Positions 47,399 to 60,009 of a DNA stretch of 64,000 nucleotides are shown in pieces; position 1 is the first letter of the stretch, and each line of letters opens with the position of its first letter. The translations under genes and the position numbers were made by a program. Origin of the DNA: Oxytricha trifallax (taxonomy: Eukaryota > Ciliophora > Spirotrichea > Sporadotrichida > Oxytrichidae); assembly GCA_000711775.1 (NCBI GenBank), contig ARYC01000106.1, positions 1 through 64,000 of the forward strand, read 5' to 3'. Below the pieces are notes generated by a model. It saw nothing but the letters and a program-made list of their open reading frames with translations, was not told the DNA's origin and did no database searches.

Positions 47399-47786
47399 TA
47401 AAAATTTAATGAACCTCATTTATTTCGACATATCTAAGTATTGTATATCTTAATAGACTTTTTAGTTTTTAGAATTATTAAAATTTTTCTAAATACATTT
47501 AATTTTTATAGTATGAAGAAGTTTTCAATATTGTAAACATTAAATATATCAATCTGTTTAATTTATGAGTTTATTCTACTTACTTTTATAATAGTGGTTG
47601 TCTTATTATTTAATGTTTAAATATTGTTCCTCATTTATTACCATTATAAATAATCAACATGTTAACATTTAACCTACTATATAATAATTATTAAACTTTA
47701 TTATACTTTCCATATTTTTGAGTGATTTTTTTAAAGTAAAATTAAATTGTGTAAATTTAATTTTTTTCGAAGTGTAGTTGTAATAA

Positions 47787-48045
47787 AACCCCATGATCAA
47801 TTAAGACATGAGAATTGGGGTTAAGAACAATTAAATTAAAAATTAATTATTATTAGCGTATAATTGTAATGTTTGGGCTAAAATCAAATTTACACTCCTT
47901 GAATGGTTTATTTTATAAAGACAATTAATCGAGCCAACAGTTTTAGTAATTAGCCCAAACATTACAATTATACGCCAATAATAATTAATTCTTAATTTAA
48001 TTGTTCTCAACCCCTATTCTCATGTCTTAATTGATCTATGGGGTT
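47787..48045. mobile_element. 260-bp foldback element
   Basis: Arms of about 110 bp starting AACCCCATGATCAATTAAGA and TTTGGGCTAA at the inner end, around an unpaired loop near 47890-47955. Arms differ at a few sites. No coding capacity and no clear target duplication. It sits in the spacer between two A copies. Its family is different from the other palindromes. Confidence 0.7.
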
Positions 48046-48904
48046 ATTTAACAATTAAAAAGAATAACCAAAGATCATTTTAATTAAAGTTAAGATAAAT
48101 TACTAATAATACCTTTGTGATGAATCGTTAAAAAAGTTAGTAGAATAAGATAAATATATATGGATAAAAAATATGCTTTCTTATAAATAGATTTAAAAAC
48201 TTATTTTCTGCCTTATAGACTGTTAATTATAAAATGATAAAACGAATTAAGAAAATTAAAAATTCGTAAATTACTATAAATTAAAAAACTTAAGCAACCA
48301 TCATTATATTAAGTAATTTAAAGCAATATTGCCATTTCTAATTTTAGAAAATTGAATTTATAAGGAAAATTATAACTTTTTTATTGTGGTAACTTATTAA
48401 ACTTTTTCTTTTCCTTTTGAAATATTTAAAACAAAGATAATGGCTTAATTAAAAATAAAATATAGATTTAATGTTTAAATGTATTCTCATATTAATTATT
48501 GATACTTAAAATTCACTAAATCAATTTGAAAATTATTATTATTCCAAAAAATAAAATTTAATAAATCTCTTATCAAAAACTTAGACAAATGGAAACAAAA
48601 AAAAAATAATCTAAGTCAAAATGTAATTCCTCAAGAGCATTTTTACTTTTAAATATTAAATAATTATTATTATTAATATAAGTGTTATTAAAAAATATCT
48701 CTTTTTTGAATTTTACTCCAATCAGTTGACATTAATATTTTATTGAAAATTTTTATAATGATGTCCAAAGAAAATAAATGTTGTAAAAAATAGCAATATA
48801 AAATTTAAAACATTTAAATAAAAACAGATTTTAGAATAAAATTTATATTATCTTAATTAACAAAACTCTTATTTTGTTTTTGTAAATTATTTTCATTCGT
48901 TTTT

Positions 48905-49316
48905 TCATTTATAGGAATAATATACTCTCCCTAAATTATGTTTTTATTAATTTTCTTAAATGTTTGTCAACACATTTTTTAGATAAGTAATTCAATTCTT
49001 TCATTTTATTCAGAATTGTTATTAATTGATTATAAGAGTTTGCTTATTCTCCATAAATGTATAATTCATAAATTTTAATTTCCAAGTCCATAAATTATCT
49101 CTTTGAATTTCTTAATGATGGAATTCGGTAATACTAGTAATAAATTTTGCGCTCTGAAATTTTTTCGAATTGTTATTCTGCATTATAAATCTCTTTAAAA
49201 TATTTTATTATTTTGTCAATTTGAAGAAAAAGTTACTATTATTTCCATCTGTTAAATGTAATCTGAAATGCTTAACTGAAAGAGACAGTGCAATATTCAA
49301 TAAAGATTTTTACCAT
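48905..49316 (-). pseudogene. family A copy, frame shifted near the end
   Basis: Starts M-V-K-I-F-I-E-Y-C-T-V-S-F-S-Q-A-F-Q-I-T-F-N and stays open for over 120 codons. The expected ending (I-I-P-I-N or similar, then TGA) falls in another frame, so a 1-2 base indel near the C-terminus is likely. Otherwise clean. Confidence 0.6.
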
Positions 49317-50770
49317 ATATTATTAATTATAAATATTATTGTAAACATTTAAATCATGAATTGATGTATAAATCTCTAAATATTTAAATTATTAGGGTTT
49401 TCAAGAATGAAAGTTTAAATATTTACAATAAGTAGATAATCAAGAAAGAAATAAAGTTCAAATCTCTCAACAAACTTTATCAAATTTCTGAAATCCTTAA
49501 GAAGATAATATTTGTAGCTTATTAAAAAATATATTACACATAATCTCATTAAAGGATAATTAAATTTAGAACAAAATAAAAAAAGATTTAAAATAACAAT
49601 TGTAATTTCTAGTATTTAATGTTATTGTGTTAAACTTTTTAACATTTATTGTTTTAAAAGTTAAAAAATATATATTAATCGATTGTATATTAAGAAATAA
49701 TTTTTTTTCTCAAAAAAATAATAATATTATTTACAAATTATTTTATTTTAATACATATCATTTAATAGAGAAAAAATATAAAATCATAAGAGATATTTAA
49801 TTTGTTAGCCAACATATTACTAAAAAATTAATAATATCTAATTTTTTTAATTATCTTACAAAAAAATTTAAATACATTTATTCTTGAAATAATCAGATAT
49901 TTTTTTAATTTAGTTTTTATAAATAAATTCTCATATATTTGCTTCATTTAATTAGATTAAAGTATTTTCCTGTCAAATGGCTTTGAAATAATTTGTAAGT
50001 ATTAATGCAAAAATTATATTTTAAGATTTATCAATCTAACAACCTTTTTTTTTATTAAAATTCGAATAATTATTGTTTAAAATAAACTTCACCCCATTTC
50101 TATATAATAATAAAAATACTAAAACATCAATATTTAGTTTTTTTTGGTTGGTTGAATATATTTACTTCTAAAACAATAAATTAATATTTGTTATATTCTT
50201 TCATTTTTAAAACTGATTTTCTAGATTATTTTAATATTATGTACTTTTTTATAATTAAGACATCGTGTTAGATCTTGTTTTATAAGGTAATTTTTATAAA
50301 GCCTCTCTGAATGTGATTATGCTATGATCTTTATTTTGTTTGACAAATAATTTATTCTTAAAGAAAATTATTTTTAGATAATTTTAAATATTATAAATAT
50401 TCTTTTAATTTAGCTGTTTTCAGATTATTCATGATATGAGTAATAATTAAATTGAAAATAAATATCCAAATTACAAGATAATTAAGAGAAAATAATTATG
50501 TTGAATGGACTTCAATCATGTTTTTAAATACTTTGAATGATTGAAAATGATAGTGTAGCAAAAGTAGTATTTTTTTAAATGTTTCCCGCTTTTATTGTCT
50601 TTTTTTATTTATCTTTTTTGTTTCAGCATAACTCATTCATTTTATTTAAAATAGACTTTAGTATTTTATTAGTAGTTATTTATAGGGATTTTATCTTATC
50701 TTTTACGATTTTAATTGAGTTTCTATTTTATTTTAATTAAATTAAATTTTATTTTCATGTCTCTTGTAAG
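49317..50770. other. AT-rich spacer
   Basis: Nothing supported. Confidence 0.4.
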
Positions 50771-50778
50771 TCAGGAAT

Positions 50779-51030
50779 ATGCAATCTGAATAGAATTATT
50801 AAACAAACAATAATTTTTTAAATATCCTATCGAAGAAATCGTTTTAATATAAAAATTATTAAATTTTGATAATCATCTAAAAATAATGAAATAATCTCAT
50901 TCATTAAAAATTAAAGTACAATGAGTATGTTTAAATTTATTTCAAAGAGGTTGAATATGGTAATAGTATAAATTGAAGATGATTAAGATTTATAAAATAA
51001 TTTATAGCAAGAAAAAATGAAAAAATGATC
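50779..51030 (+). pseudogene. possible family B remnant
   Basis: ATG-CAA-TCT-GAA gives M-Q-S-E as in B copies, followed by a Lys, Asn and Gln-rich frame to TGA at about codon 38. The family blocks further on are not recognisable. Low support. Confidence 0.25.
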
Positions 51031-51623
51031 ATCTATTTAAATAGTCCATGTATGATGGTAAATTAAGTGTTAATTTAACTTTTTCAGAAATATATATATA
51101 TACAAAAATACTATAAATTTCTTTAATTACAATAATTTGTCTTATAATTTAAATTAAAATTATACACAATATAAAGTCATGAATAATTAATATCTATAAG
51201 TAAGAATTTTTAATAAATCTAATTTATGAAAATACTTATAATAATTGAGAAAAAATATGTTTAAAAAATTGTATATATAATTTTTATCATAATTAAATAA
51301 ATATTGTGCTTATTATTTTTGAAATTGCTTAATAATTTCTAAATACTGGGACATTCTTTTAAATAATGTAAAAAACATAGAAGGAATATAAAGTATAAAA
51401 TTTTATTTTTTACTTATTACGACTTTATTTAAAAATTTTTGCAATAAAATTTTAAACATTTTTTTGAAAATAAATATAAATTAAAAAAATAACTGGAATA
51501 ATGAAATTTTAACTTAATTCAATCTTATTTCAATAAATTAAAAGATTTAGTACAAAGAATGATTAATTTTCTATAATCAAATATTTATCATTTTAGTAAA
51601 TAAATATAATTGCTAGCACTCTC

Positions 51624-52026
51624 TCACTTCATAGGTGTTATGTGACTTCCACTCACCAAATTCTTATATAATTTGTTTAGATGTTTAGGGATTCTCTTTT
51701 TATATTCGTAATTTATTTATTTCATTTAATTTAAAACTGTATAAATCTCTTTCCATGACCCTGCTTTGATTCCTTCTAAGTATAATTTATGCAATTAACA
51801 ATTTAAATTCCATTTTTTTTATTATTAATTCCAATATTTTCCATACCACTCCAATCAATGTTATCCCAATATTATCCATAAAGATCTTTCAAATTAGTAC
51901 ACTTACTTAATTTAATCAAAATAATTTCTCATTATAATGTATATTTGCTCTCTTTTCTTTTCTCAAAAGTTATCAGAAATTACTGACTGCAAGGATAGTG
52001 AAATAATCAATTGTAGTTTTCACCAT
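51624..52026 (-). pseudogene. family A copy with frameshift
   Basis: Starts M-V-K-T-T-I-D-Y-F-T-I, then needs a shift to align the F-L-I-T-F-E-K-R-K-E block. The end is clean: L-V-S-G-S-H-I-T-P-M-K. Useful as the uninterrupted reference for the copy at 55734-57245, with which it shares the sequence around the insertion point. Confidence 0.6.
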
Positions 52027-52089
52027 TAAAATTCTTTTAAGTTATATAAATATAAATTAAATTGGTGATAATCTAATTTTTAGATTGTT

Positions 52090-52102
52090 TAAATATTCAA
52101 AT
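52090..52102 (-). promoter_or_regulatory. upstream motif of family A copy
   Basis: TTAAATATTCAAAT, about 63-76 bp upstream of 52026. Matches the shared motif exactly. Confidence 0.5.
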
Positions 52103-53350
52103 AATATTAATTAAAATTTGAAGAATTGCTTTTAACACAATTATTCAGAATTCTTGATCGTTTAACTAATAATGAGCTAATCAAATTGTTAAGATTCATA
52201 GATGCTATAGTAGAGACTTCAAAATTAATATAGGTTAGATCATTTACTAAGATAAATATAAAACATTTTTCTCAATTTAAGGTTTGAAAATTGAATATAA
52301 ATTAAATGTTTAAGCATATTTTAATTATAGCGAAGTTTCAGTAGTTTATTCATCAACTTGTCTGATATTTTAGATCTGGTTTTGTTTGTTACTTTCAAAG
52401 TGGATAAAAGTTATTAATTTTACCAAATATTTTTATTTTTTAATAACACGACATCAATTTCGGTAAAGACTAAAATACATATTTTACATAAATTATTTGA
52501 ATTAAGTTTAAATGAAAAGTTAAATATTAATGAATAAGATCTGAATAACAAAAATAAATTATAAATATATTATACTTAAAATAACAATAAGTACAAAATT
52601 ATCTTAAATGTACTTGATTATAAAAGTTTTGTTATTGTATTTTTTTATCACAACTTTTTTCATTAGAAATTGGTTTCTTTTTTTTGATTAATTTATAATT
52701 GAGATTAAGCTCCTACATAATTTTTCCATATAGTGAATTTTTAACTCCTTTTATAAGTTGAGAATTTTATAATTTTAATATGAACCTATAAAACTAGTGC
52801 ACATATATTTATTAGCTAATTAATGTATCTTTCTTAAATATTTTTTGGGAATTACTTTTAATCACAATTTAATAATTCAAAAATGTCTAACAACTGATGA
52901 TACTGATTAATAAATCATAATTTTCATTAAATAAATTGCAAAAAATATTTTATTAAATTTAATAAAAGTAAATTGATTTGCATAATAAATTTTTAAACAT
53001 TTAAATCATAAAGTTATAGTCATTAGAATAAAATAATAAAAACCCTTTTATTTTTTCATTTTAGAGTTTAATCATGCAATAAAAATAATACTTGAGTATC
53101 ATATTTACCTGAAAATATAAGATAGTTATTTAATAATTATTATATAATTTCTAGAGTGTTTAGATAATATTGCTAGAGATTAATTATTTCCAAATAATTT
53201 AAGAACTAGAAATACATAAACTCAATTTATAATTAGATTATAATAAATTTATGAATTTTATGATCTAAAACAAATAGAAATCTATTTAATTCATTATTTT
53301 AAAATTAAAACTAAATCTTAGTTTATTTAATTTTATATCTTCAATTCGAT
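52103..53350. other. AT-rich spacer
   Basis: Nothing supported. Confidence 0.4.
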
Positions 53351-53764
53351 TCACTTATGAGGGAGAAAATGTTTTCCATTAATGAAATTTTGATTTAATC
53401 TTAATAATAACTTATTTTACTCCACCTACACTTATTCCAATAAAATTGGAACCTGCTTCTTAGTTGCAAAATACTCAAGTTCATTTTTGACTTTTTAAAG
53501 TTATACCATTTTTTCGTGTAATAAAATCCTTAAACTAAAATATTTTACTTGCTATTCACAATTTTCTAAAGTAAAATAAATATCCCTGTAATCCTTTTGA
53601 TTCATTACATTTTGATAGTCCTTTTCTGCCTAATAAACCTGATTTGATTATGTTTCTATTTGTTTAAGAAATTTTTAAGTCTCTTATTAAACCTTCTATT
53701 CCAAATTTATCTTGAATGCTAGACTGCAAGGGCTTGAACAATAATCAACCAAAACTTTGACCAT
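53351..53764 (-). CDS. family A protein, intact
   Basis: 137 residues, open. Starts M-V-K-V-L-V-D-Y-C-S-S-P-C-S-L-A-F-K-I-N, has E-L-E-Y-F-A-T-K-K-Q-V-P-I-L-L-E-Q-V near the C-terminal third, and ends K-H-F-L-P-H-K. Gln content is high because many TAA and TAG codons are used. Member of the 39434/58525 subgroup, all of identical length. Helical throughout; function unknown. Confidence 0.8.
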
Positions 53765-54780
53765 ATTGTATATTTTTTAATTTATATTTATATATTATTA
53801 TTCTAAATAATTCAATATTAGTTAAATTAATGTAATTATGAGGAAAATATTTAAAATTGGATTTAAATATTCACTTTTTAGGAAAAAATTTCAAGGTATT
53901 ATAAAAATAAATAAATAAATTATTTTAAATTTTATACAGTTTATAAAATATTTTTTATTTTGGAGCATTAGTATACATATTATGATTACTAAAAATTTTT
54001 GCTTTAAAAAAATTCTTAATTATACTTAAAATTTGAACGTGTGATAGTGGAAATCAATCATAAAGTTTATTCAGTAAATGAATAATTCCTATTATATCTA
54101 TGATTCTAAAATGAAGTAATAACGATGGTTTTGTAATGTCATTTAAATTATAGTATTAAAGTTTTATTGTTTCCCTAATAATATATAAAGTTATAAGTGA
54201 GGGAGTTAAAATATTATTAAAACAAATTATCTTTCACGTCAAATTAGATTAAATCCTAAATATAAGAAACTTAAATTGTAATGTGATGTATTTTTTATCA
54301 TTTCCAATTTAAAGAAAGCATTCTAAATGAAAAGTTGTGAACAATATATAATAACAAGATAAATAAGGCATTTAGAAAGAGTTTCAGATGTTGAATTATT
54401 TCGTATAATTCATATTTAATGCCGTAAGATAATTATAACCTAGTTAAGATATACCAAATAATTACTTATATTTAAATGTATAAATCAAACAAATTTCATG
54501 ATTATTCTTATATTAATTTACACCCTAATATTATTATGATTGTTTGTAACAAAATTTTTCTAGTATTAAAAATTAATTGAAATTTATCGAATTAATAAAT
54601 TATAAATTAAAAGTTTTGATTTAATTATTTAAAAATAATTAAATATAGTAGTAGTGAATAGCTTAAGGCAAGGGAAATTAAAAAAATGAGATCAAAATTT
54701 AATCAGAGATCTCTAATATATATAATCAGTATTAATTATTACTAATAAATGTATAATACTTAAGGGCCATAAATTATTAA
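53765..54780. other. AT-rich spacer
   Basis: Nothing supported apart from the upstream-motif variant TTAAATATTCACTTT at about 53862. Confidence 0.4.
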
Positions 54781-54784
54781 AGAT

Positions 54785-54960
54785 GCAATTAGGATTTTTC
54801 GAAGTATTTACCTGCCCTAATTCTTTTTGGTACTCCTGATTACATTGCTCCAGAAGTTATACATGCAAGATTTATTCCTCCAACGACTGAATGAGTAGTA
54901 GCTCAATATGTGTTTTTAGAATTTTTCCAAATTTATGCTTCCATCATTTGCATTCAAGTT
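54785..54960 (+). pseudogene. protein-kinase fragment with APE motif
   Basis: Reads L-I-L-F-G-T-P-D-Y-I-A-P-E-V-I-H-A-R-F at about 54815-54873. G-T-P-D-Y-I-A-P-E is the activation-segment end (subdomain VIII) typical of AGC-type kinases such as the LATS/NDR/Greatwall group. The following in-frame TGA falls where subdomain IX has D-W-W-A-L-G; then V-V-A-Q-Y-V-F-L-E-F-F follows, resembling L-G-V-x-L-F-E-F-L with decay. Only a piece of the kinase domain is present, so it is either a germline segment of a scrambled gene or a relic. It is unrelated to the TBE kinase at 2-769, which has G-T-P-G-Y-Y-P-E. Confidence 0.6.
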
Positions 54961-55733
54961 AACGAAGCCGTAGTTTTGTTTTCCTCGTCGCTCAACATAT
55001 ATTAGTAATAGTTAAAACTAAATAATTAAATAAAATAAATATAATTATTTAAATATAAGATAAAATTATTTTTTTAGTGAAAATTGTAAATTATAATGGT
55101 TTAAAATTGATGTTAATAGAAGTGATTTTTAAATTTTTAAATTTTAGCCAACAATATATGTGTCTTCTATAACCTATTTTAGTTGTTTTAGAATATTTCA
55201 TTTATTCTATTTATTGGTAACTATGCTTAAGTCATATAAAATATCTCCTTAATAATTTTGATGGATATTATTCAAAGTAGTAATTAAATTAAATTTGATA
55301 TCAATCTTATAATTCTTAAATTTCAAAGACATACAATCATAAAATCTTAATACATTTAAAACTATTTTAAATTATTATAAAAATTGTATGAAAAACAAGG
55401 AATCATTATATTTAGAAAATTGATTTAAGAATTTAAAAGCAAGACTCACCAGATTGTGCAATTTTATTCATTGAAAATAATTGTTACATAATGCATATTT
55501 AGATTTTTATTATTAAAAGGATTGAACATGTAGAGAGAGAAGAGAGGTAAGTTGAGCCATTCAAATTTATTATATTTTTTTCTGCAACAAAGCGATAGTT
55601 ATAAGAGTTTTAATTTAAATATAGCCAATTAATAAAAGAATTTCATAATATTAATATAAATTTTGGAAGATTACAAAAAGTATTTTAGTTTAATTAAAGA
55701 AATATCTTATAATTTTAATTTTTTAGCACTCTT
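54961..55733. other. AT-rich spacer
   Basis: Nothing supported. Confidence 0.4.
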
Positions 55734-55827
55734 TCACTTCATGGGTCTTATGTGCTTTCCACTAACCATATTCTAATTCAATATGCTTATATAATTGGCA
55801 ACACTCTTTCTTAAATCGTAATTTACT

Positions 55828-56925
55828 ATTGTTAAAATAGATAAAAATAGGAAATTTGAGAAATAAATTAAAAAAAGAGATTTATTTATAATTATAACTG
55901 TCATGAATTAGGAGTGTGCCTAATGCTAATTTAAATTTAAAATCTATTAAATTAATTAATAATATAATTATATTTAGTGGGCAGGTGGGAGGTGGGAGGT
56001 GGGCAGGCAGGGTCCTAAGCAGCCCACTTTTCTAATTAAATATATATATTTATTATTAAATTGCATTTTATTAGAGATGCGCAGGCTGCTAATGGAGTCA
56101 ACGTGCATGAGACCATTCCTCCGGTGCTGCTTAAGTCCACGGTTCTAGTGCTCTCAAAGGGCCAAGCTGTGCTGATTGTGACGCAACAGATGCAGATACA
56201 TGTACCATGTGTGCAGAAGAAGATTTCCACAAGTCGGACGATACATGTGGTGCCTGTCCAGCTGATCAATACGGAGACGATAATGGTGTATGTGCCGATT
56301 GTATGGATCAGTGTCTCTCTTGCACTGGTTCCGGTAACGACATCATAGATGAAGGATGTGTTTGCGATGTTACTGACAACTTCATACAAATTGATTCCAA
56401 CGATTGCGTTACTGAATGTGCAAGTGGCTATAGAGATGACGGTTCATTCTGTTACAGTAAGTTTCATGTTACATTCTAACCAACTCTATAGGAAATGTTC
56501 AACCAGAGGTTATTAGTTTTGTGGGTCTTACTCATGCAATCACATTCGACCAGCTTAAAGACAGTGTATTTCAGTTCTTGATCAAAGATCCGGGAGGAGA
56601 CAGTGTTATCGTAGTTATTTGTGTATCCGGCTTGGTGGTCTCATGCACCTTGACTCCATTAGCAGCCTGCGCATCTCTAATAAAATGCATATTAATAATA
56701 AATATATATATATTTAATTACAAAAGTGGGCTGCTTAGGACCCTGCCTGCCCACCTCCCACCTCCCACCTGCCCACTAAATATAATTATATTATTAATTA
56801 ATTTAATAGATTTTAAATTTAAATTAGCATTAGGCACACTCCTAATTCATGACAGTTATAATTATAAATAAATCTCTTTTTTTAATTTATTTCTCAAATT
56901 TCCTATTTTTATCTATTTTAACAAT
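55828..56925. mobile_element. 1.1-kb foldback element carrying a gene segment
   Basis: Inverted arms of about 290 bp (left 55828-56115, right 56636-56925) enclose 520 bp of GC-richer coding DNA. The arms contain GTGGGCAGGTGGGAGGTGGG and CCTAAGCAGCCCAC. Their inner ends (GAGATGCGCAGGCTGCTAAT) are in the reading frame of the captured gene on the right side, so the left arm looks like an inverted copy of the gene end. Flanks AATTTACT and AATCTAAT match at 6 of 8 bases, compatible with an eroded 8-bp duplication. Inserted in a family A gene. Confidence 0.8.
56122..56690 (+). CDS. Cys-rich protein fragment with intron, in foldback loop
   Basis: Exon 1 (to 56456) is acidic with about ten C-x-x-C or C-x-C type pairs (C-A-D-C, C-T-M-C, C-G-A-C, C-L-S-C, C-V-C), like furin-type or growth-factor-receptor Cys-rich modules common in ciliate surface proteins. 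A 35-bp intron GTAAGT...TATAG (56457-56491) restores the frame. Exon 2 reads V-Q-P-E-V-I-S-F-V-G-L-T-H-A-I, then K-D-P-G-G-D-S-V-I-V-V-I-C and continues into the right arm. No start or true stop is visible, so it is an internal fragment. Presumably an extracellular host gene segment captured by the element. Its GC content and codon use (CAA, GGT, TGT) differ from the surrounding germline DNA. Confidence 0.65.
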
Positions 56926-57314
56926 AATCTAATCTGATTTAAAACAATTTAAAGTTCTCTCCATGACCCTGCTTTGATACCTTTTGAGTATAATTGATAA
57001 AACTAGATTTTCAAATTTCGAATTTTTGATTTTTAGTCCCAATATTTTTCATTTTAATACTTCCACCTCATACAATTTTATTCTAATATAGTATTTAACT
57101 AGTCCTCAAATTAGCACATCTATTTAGTTTTATCAATATTTTTTAATAAGTAAATGTGTAGCTGCTCACTTTTCTTTCTCTCAAAAGTTATTTGAAAAAC
57201 TTTGCTGCAAGTGATAGTGCAATAATCGATTGAAGTTTTAACCATTTTATATTCTAATTCAATTATTTTATATTATTATAAATAAAAATGGTAATAACCT
57301 AATTTTTTAATTAT

Positions 57315-57328
57315 TTAAATATTCAAAT
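57315..57328 (-). promoter_or_regulatory. upstream motif of family A copy
   Basis: TTAAATATTCAAAT, about 70-83 bp upstream of 57245. Matches the shared motif exactly. Confidence 0.5.
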
Positions 57329-58524
57329 AAAGAAACATTAAAATTTAAGTATTGCATTTAATACAGTTATTCAGAAATATTAAATATTGATCTTCAAATA
57401 ATCCAATCACATTCTTTAGATTCATATGTGTTTAGGTAATGGATCAAAATGATAATTTATTGAGGGGAAATTATATACTAGGAAGACAATAAAATATTTA
57501 CTCTTCAATCCAGGTTAAAAATTGAACTTTCTACAATAATTAATAGATACAATCATAGTAACGATTAAAAATATTATAATTTTAGTCATCTTAGAAATTT
57601 TTTTAACAACTTCCTATCAACTTTATATCTGTATCTATTTAGTATTTTTACAGAAGATTTATTTTATTTTTTTCTTCAAATTTTTTTGTGGAAAACCATC
57701 ACTTTAATTATTAAGGAAAATATGTATAATAATTTTTCTATATAAATCATATAAATTAAAAAATCATTAAATTAATTGAATCTTTTAAAATGAAGTCATT
57801 TAAAATTTACATTAAAATTAAATTTCTCCATACTTTCCAGAAATTGTAGTCTATACTTTAATTGTTAATATATATTACCAAGCTAAAAATAAAGTTTATA
57901 ATTCTTTTATGAATCTTACAATAAATAACACAGGCATTTAAATAATTAATATATAATTAAGAAGTAATTAATAAAAATTTTGTGATTATATTTAATTATA
58001 ATCAAACTAATCAAATAATAAGAATTAATCACACATATTAAAGGGAAAATCAAAAGCGAAATAATTTCATTAAGGATGAAAATTTTTAAAATCTGCTCAA
58101 TTAAAAATTTATTTATTTAATATCTTCAAATGAGGTACAATATTTTTTTTAATCTTAAACTTAATTTAATAGTAATATTCTTTAGATTTTAATTATTTAA
58201 TTTCAATTAAGTAATATCTTTTTATAATTTTAAAATTTAAATGAATTATTCAAATTTTTTACTAATATTTTATTATAAAATATTCTTTAAAATATTATCC
58301 CAATTAAATATAAGTTGGTTAACCAATTGAAACTAAATAAATAAAATGCTTAAAGCTTAATGCTTCAAAAATAAATTTAATAATCTTTAGTTTAATTTTA
58401 TATTTAGATTATATTCTATATTAAATATATTTGAGAACTAATTTAAAAACTTTGAAATATTTTTAATTAATTATTATGAAAGTAAAGTTTTAATTTTCAT
58501 TATTTTTATTTAATAATTTTCGAT
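57329..58524. other. AT-rich spacer
   Basis: Nothing supported. Confidence 0.4.
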
Positions 58525-58938
58525 TCACTTTAGAGGATAAATTTGACTCCTATCAATGAATTAATGATATAATATTAATAATACTTTGTCTAGTCTAATT
58601 TATACTTGTTCCATTAATATTCGCGAATACGATTTAACTTCTAAGTATTCTTACTCAGATTCAACATCCTGCAGTTATTCGATACAGCTGTATAACTTAA
58701 TTCTTGAACTAATATATTTTTTATAAACATTCAAATTTTCTTAACCATAATAAAAACCAACATTTTTCTAGAGCTCCATCACATTTTAATAGTCTTTAAT
58801 GACCTAATAGTATTGTTTTTCACACATCTGCAATTTCTTTTGCAATTTCGAAATTTCTTTTTAAACCTTTTATTCGAGGTTAATCTTGGATGCAGGACTG
58901 TAAGGTTTTGAACAATAATCAATTAAAACTTTTACCAT
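58525..58938 (-). CDS. family A protein, intact
   Basis: 137 residues, open. Starts M-V-K-V-L-I-D-Y-C-S-K-P-Y-S-P-A-S-K-I-N (second Cys replaced by Tyr), has E-Q-E-Y-L-E-V-K-S-Y-S-R-I-L-M-E-Q-V near the C-terminal third, and ends S-Q-I-Y-P-L-K. Same subgroup and exact length as 39434 and 53351. The motif TTTAAATATTCAAATT lies at about 59041, some 103 bp upstream. Function unknown. Confidence 0.8.
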
Positions 58939-59040
58939 ATTGGGTATTTAATTTTATATTTTATTTTGATAACTTTTTGTAATTTAAGTATATAAAGCTA
59001 TTTTAATTTAATTATGAAGGATGATAAATATTTAAATGTA

Positions 59041-59056
59041 TTTAAATATTCAAATT
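59041..59056 (-). promoter_or_regulatory. upstream motif of family A gene
   Basis: TTTAAATATTCAAATT, about 103-118 bp upstream of 58938. Confidence 0.5.
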
Positions 59057-60009
59057 ATAAAACAATGTATCCTATCATATGAAGTAGTATTACATTGTTG
59101 TAAAATAAAATTCTACTTTTGTCAACACTCATATTTATAATTATTAAAATTTTTTATTTAGAGCATAAATATTTTTTTATCTAAGAAGAAATTATTAATT
59201 ATACTTAAAGTTTGAACAAGAAGATAACTGAATTTTATTTAAATTTTTTAATTTAAAAATCATATATTAATCTATGATTAAAAAATGGCGTGATTACAAA
59301 GTTTTGTAATATCATTAAAAGTTATAGAAAATAATTCCATTTGTTTGCCTTATAATTTATAAAGTTATAATTAACTGAGTACTATAATATCAAATAAAGA
59401 AAATAATTCATAAGTATAGAGCATAAAATTAATTTCTTATTTATAACTAACTAGAAATATAATGTATTTTATTTTCTAAAAAAATTAGAACATTTTTAAG
59501 CGCAAAAATTATGAATTTTTTTTAATAGCAAGATATTTTAGGCCTATAGAAAAGGTTTTAGATTATGAATAAGTTCTTATGATTCAAATTAAATAATCAT
59601 TTTACCAAAGCTGCAGGATTATTAACTCAATTGAATTATTTCAAATCAATACTATTATATAATAATAAATTATTTTTGAAAAATTTTTATACTTAATTAC
59701 ATGCATAAGCATAATTATATAAAAATCTTTTAGTTATAAAATTTTTAATTTAGATAGCATTAAATAAATTTTTAATACTATCAGAAGATCATAATACATA
59801 AGTACTCTAATTAATTTTGTAAATTAATATTAGAATGTTAATAAAATTGTTTATAAATTATAGGTAATTACAAAGAGGGGATTAAAAATTTATTGATAAA
59901 AAAAACATTTCTAGACAATATAACTCAATCATTATTAATTGATTAGCTCAACTATATCAAATAAAAGCTTAAATTTTGTTAGAAAGGATTATATTTATAA
60001 TTAATTTCT

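Larger units (their letters stand above)
55734..57245 (-). pseudogene. family A copy split by a foldback element
   Basis: The 5-prime part (57245-56926) is open for over 100 codons, starting M-V-K-T-S-I-D-Y-C-T-I-T-C-S-K-V-F-Q-I-T-F. The 3-prime part (55827-55734) is open and ends V-S-G-K-H-I-R-P-M-K-TGA. The 1.1-kb palindrome 55828-56925 lies between. Comparison with 51624 shows the insertion point lies in the sequence CGTAATTTA. Both flanks are otherwise undamaged, so the gene may have been functional when hit, or the insert may be removed during nuclear development. Confidence 0.75.

Noticed and set aside
56036-56389. Minus-strand Thr/Ile-rich frame across the palindrome loop
   Set aside because: Complement of the Cys-rich coding strand, which has a well-placed intron and a clear CxxC pattern.
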